Assembly: GCA_026996895.1 (NCBI GenBank)
Contig: JALWJX010000115.1
Span: 1 to 36,998 of the forward strand
Length of the DNA: 36,998 bases
Reading direction: 5' to 3'
Source: Candidatus Kapaibacterium sp.
Lineage (GTDB): Bacteria > Bacteroidota > Ignavibacteria > Kapaibacteriales > WFXC01
Made by a program: the position numbers and the translations under genes. Shown piece by piece: positions 36,584-36,998 of this stretch (position 1 is its first letter; the number at the start of each line of letters is the position of its first letter). Under the pieces are notes generated by a model. The model saw nothing but the letters and a program-made list of their open reading frames with translations. It made no database searches and was not told the origin of the DNA.

Positions 36584-36636
36584 GTAGGGACGAAGCAATG
36601 CTTCGCCCGATGGGCGACCAGCCGGGTCGCCCCTAC
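36584..36636. repeat. GTAG...CTAC double-hairpin element, copy 2
   Basis: GTAGGGACGAAGCA/TGCTTCGCCC, followed by GGGCGACC/GGGTCGCCCCTAC. It is the reverse complement, with few changes, of the element at 15710-15763. A third hairpin, CCCTCTC-CTTCCGG-GAGAGGG, follows at 36649-36669. Confidence 0.8.
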
Positions 36637-36725
36637 AGGGGGCAATTCCCTCTCCTTCCGGGAGAGGGTTCGGGGAAGGGAATTTGCCTGCTGAAATGTG
36701 CGCTCCCGGACCTCTTTCAACGGTC

Positions 36726-36756
36726 TTGCCTGTGTCCGGAATTTTTTGTATATTTG
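36726..36756 (+). promoter_or_regulatory. Bacteroidota-type promoter upstream of the (GT)n gene
   Basis: TATATTTG at 36749-36756 is an exact TAnnTTTG (-7) box, and TTG at 36726-36728 lies 20 bases before it, matching the -33/-7 spacing of the Bacteroides sigma factor. It is followed 44 bases later by the ATG at 36801. This is sequence evidence only. Confidence 0.45.
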
Positions 36757-36800
36757 CTCCATCCTTGAATAGTGAGTTTCACAATTTCAGGATCTGGAAA

Positions 36801-36998
36801 ATGATGAAACTGAAAACATTTTCTGCAAATCGTGTGTGTGTGTGTGTGTGTGTGTGTGTACACACTCCTGTTTGCGATGACCCTTCCAGCACTTGCCCAG
36901 GGCTTGCACGTCTTTGAACGCACCATCGGACTTTCCAACGCTGTGACCCGAACCTTTGATCTGGAAAAACCCGCCGTGGTCAGAGAAGCAATCGTGGG
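36801..36998 (+). CDS. 5' end of a secreted-protein gene with a (GT)14 tract in the signal peptide; currently out of frame (partial)
   Basis: The ATG at 36801 (AGGA eight bases upstream) encodes MMKLKTFSANR and then Val-Cys repeats from the GT tract. In the frame used by this ATG the product ends at a stop at 36915-36917, after about 38 residues. One base over, the sequence after the tract reads YTLLFAMTLPALAQ, then GLHVFERTIGLSNAV, and stays open to the window edge. This is a classical signal-peptide end with cleavage near ALA-Q/G, then a mature protein. With 15 (or 12) GT units the two parts join into one signal peptide. A GTG inside the tract could start the downstream frame but would lack the basic N-terminal region. 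The protein family is not recognisable from the 30 or so mature residues visible. Confidence 0.7.
36832..36859. repeat. (GT)14 dinucleotide microsatellite
   Basis: Fourteen perfect GT units, followed directly by ACACAC. It lies inside the coding start of a secreted protein. In every frame the tract encodes alternating Val and Cys, so length changes keep a hydrophobic stretch while shifting the frame downstream. Confidence 0.95.

Larger units (their letters stand above)
36192..36800. other. repeat-rich intergenic region before the (GT)n gene
   Basis: About 610 bases without a supported gene. It is packed with hairpin repeats (36253-36669) of the two families described below and above, then a likely promoter (36726-36756) for the gene starting at 36801. 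Confidence 0.75.

Noticed and set aside
36253-36669. possible CRISPR array in the right-end repeat cluster
   Set aside because: Repeats are palindromic units of mixed type and orientation, without regular spacers or cas genes.
36684-36917. 77-codon ORF ending in the GT tract frame
   Set aside because: Its upstream part is intergenic repeat and promoter sequence; only the portion from 36801 makes sense as a coding start, and that frame is interrupted.

Overview
The window looks like ordinary chromosome of a free-living, motile, heterotrophic bacterium from the Fibrobacteres-Chlorobi-Bacteroidetes (FCB) group, most likely near Chlorobiota/Ignavibacteriota/Kapabacteria. The assignment rests on three things: a secreted M12B-type protease ending in a paired dockerin-like module of the kind I associate with this group, a TAnnTTTG/TTG Bacteroidota-type promoter near the right end, and the general gene style. 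It is inference, not a database result. No transposase, integrase, rRNA, tRNA or CRISPR array was seen.

Layout. Positions 458-6461 (minus strand) hold a compact chemotaxis operon, cheW-cheR-cheY-cheZ-cheA-cheB. The third-from-last gene is a divergent CheZ that keeps the phosphatase Asp/Gln pair and ends in a FliM-like CheY-binding tail. A divergent gap separates it from malQ (6847-8421, plus), which overlaps tail-to-tail with a small DUF2905 membrane protein (8345-8572, minus). gyrA (8718-11198) is followed by a tightly coupled set: an outer-membrane TonB-receptor-like barrel, a polyprenyl-phosphate sugar-1-phosphate transferase and a DPM1-like glycosyltransferase, joined by ATGA overlaps. 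After a repeat-rich gap come a PhoD-like phosphatase, a YgjP-like metallopeptidase, tryptophan 2,3-dioxygenase, ComF, an AddB-like nuclease split by a one-base frameshift in an A5 run, and a secreted DUF4139 protein. The long M12B protease (25399-29925) is on the minus strand. It is divergent from a plus-strand run: aspS, a divergent GroES-like gene, maf, an orphan sugar-ABC permease and a UvrD/Rep-type helicase, the last three chained by overlaps.

Intergenic repeats. Four gaps (15.6-15.9, 25.3, 32.5-32.65 and 36.25-36.7 kb) carry copies of two hairpin families. One has a constant flank GCGCTCCCAGT next to a short stem with a constant loop; the stems differ between copies but stay self-complementary. 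The other is a roughly 54-bp double hairpin bounded by GTAG and CTAC; the best copies at 15.7 and 36.6 kb are in opposite orientation.

Most unusual locus. At 36801-36998 a secreted-protein gene begins whose signal-peptide core is encoded by a (GT)14 tract. With 14 repeats the ATG is out of frame with the rest of the signal peptide and mature protein; 12 or 15 repeats would restore it. This is the signature of a phase-variable (contingency) gene caught in the OFF state, unless the tract length is a sequencing error.
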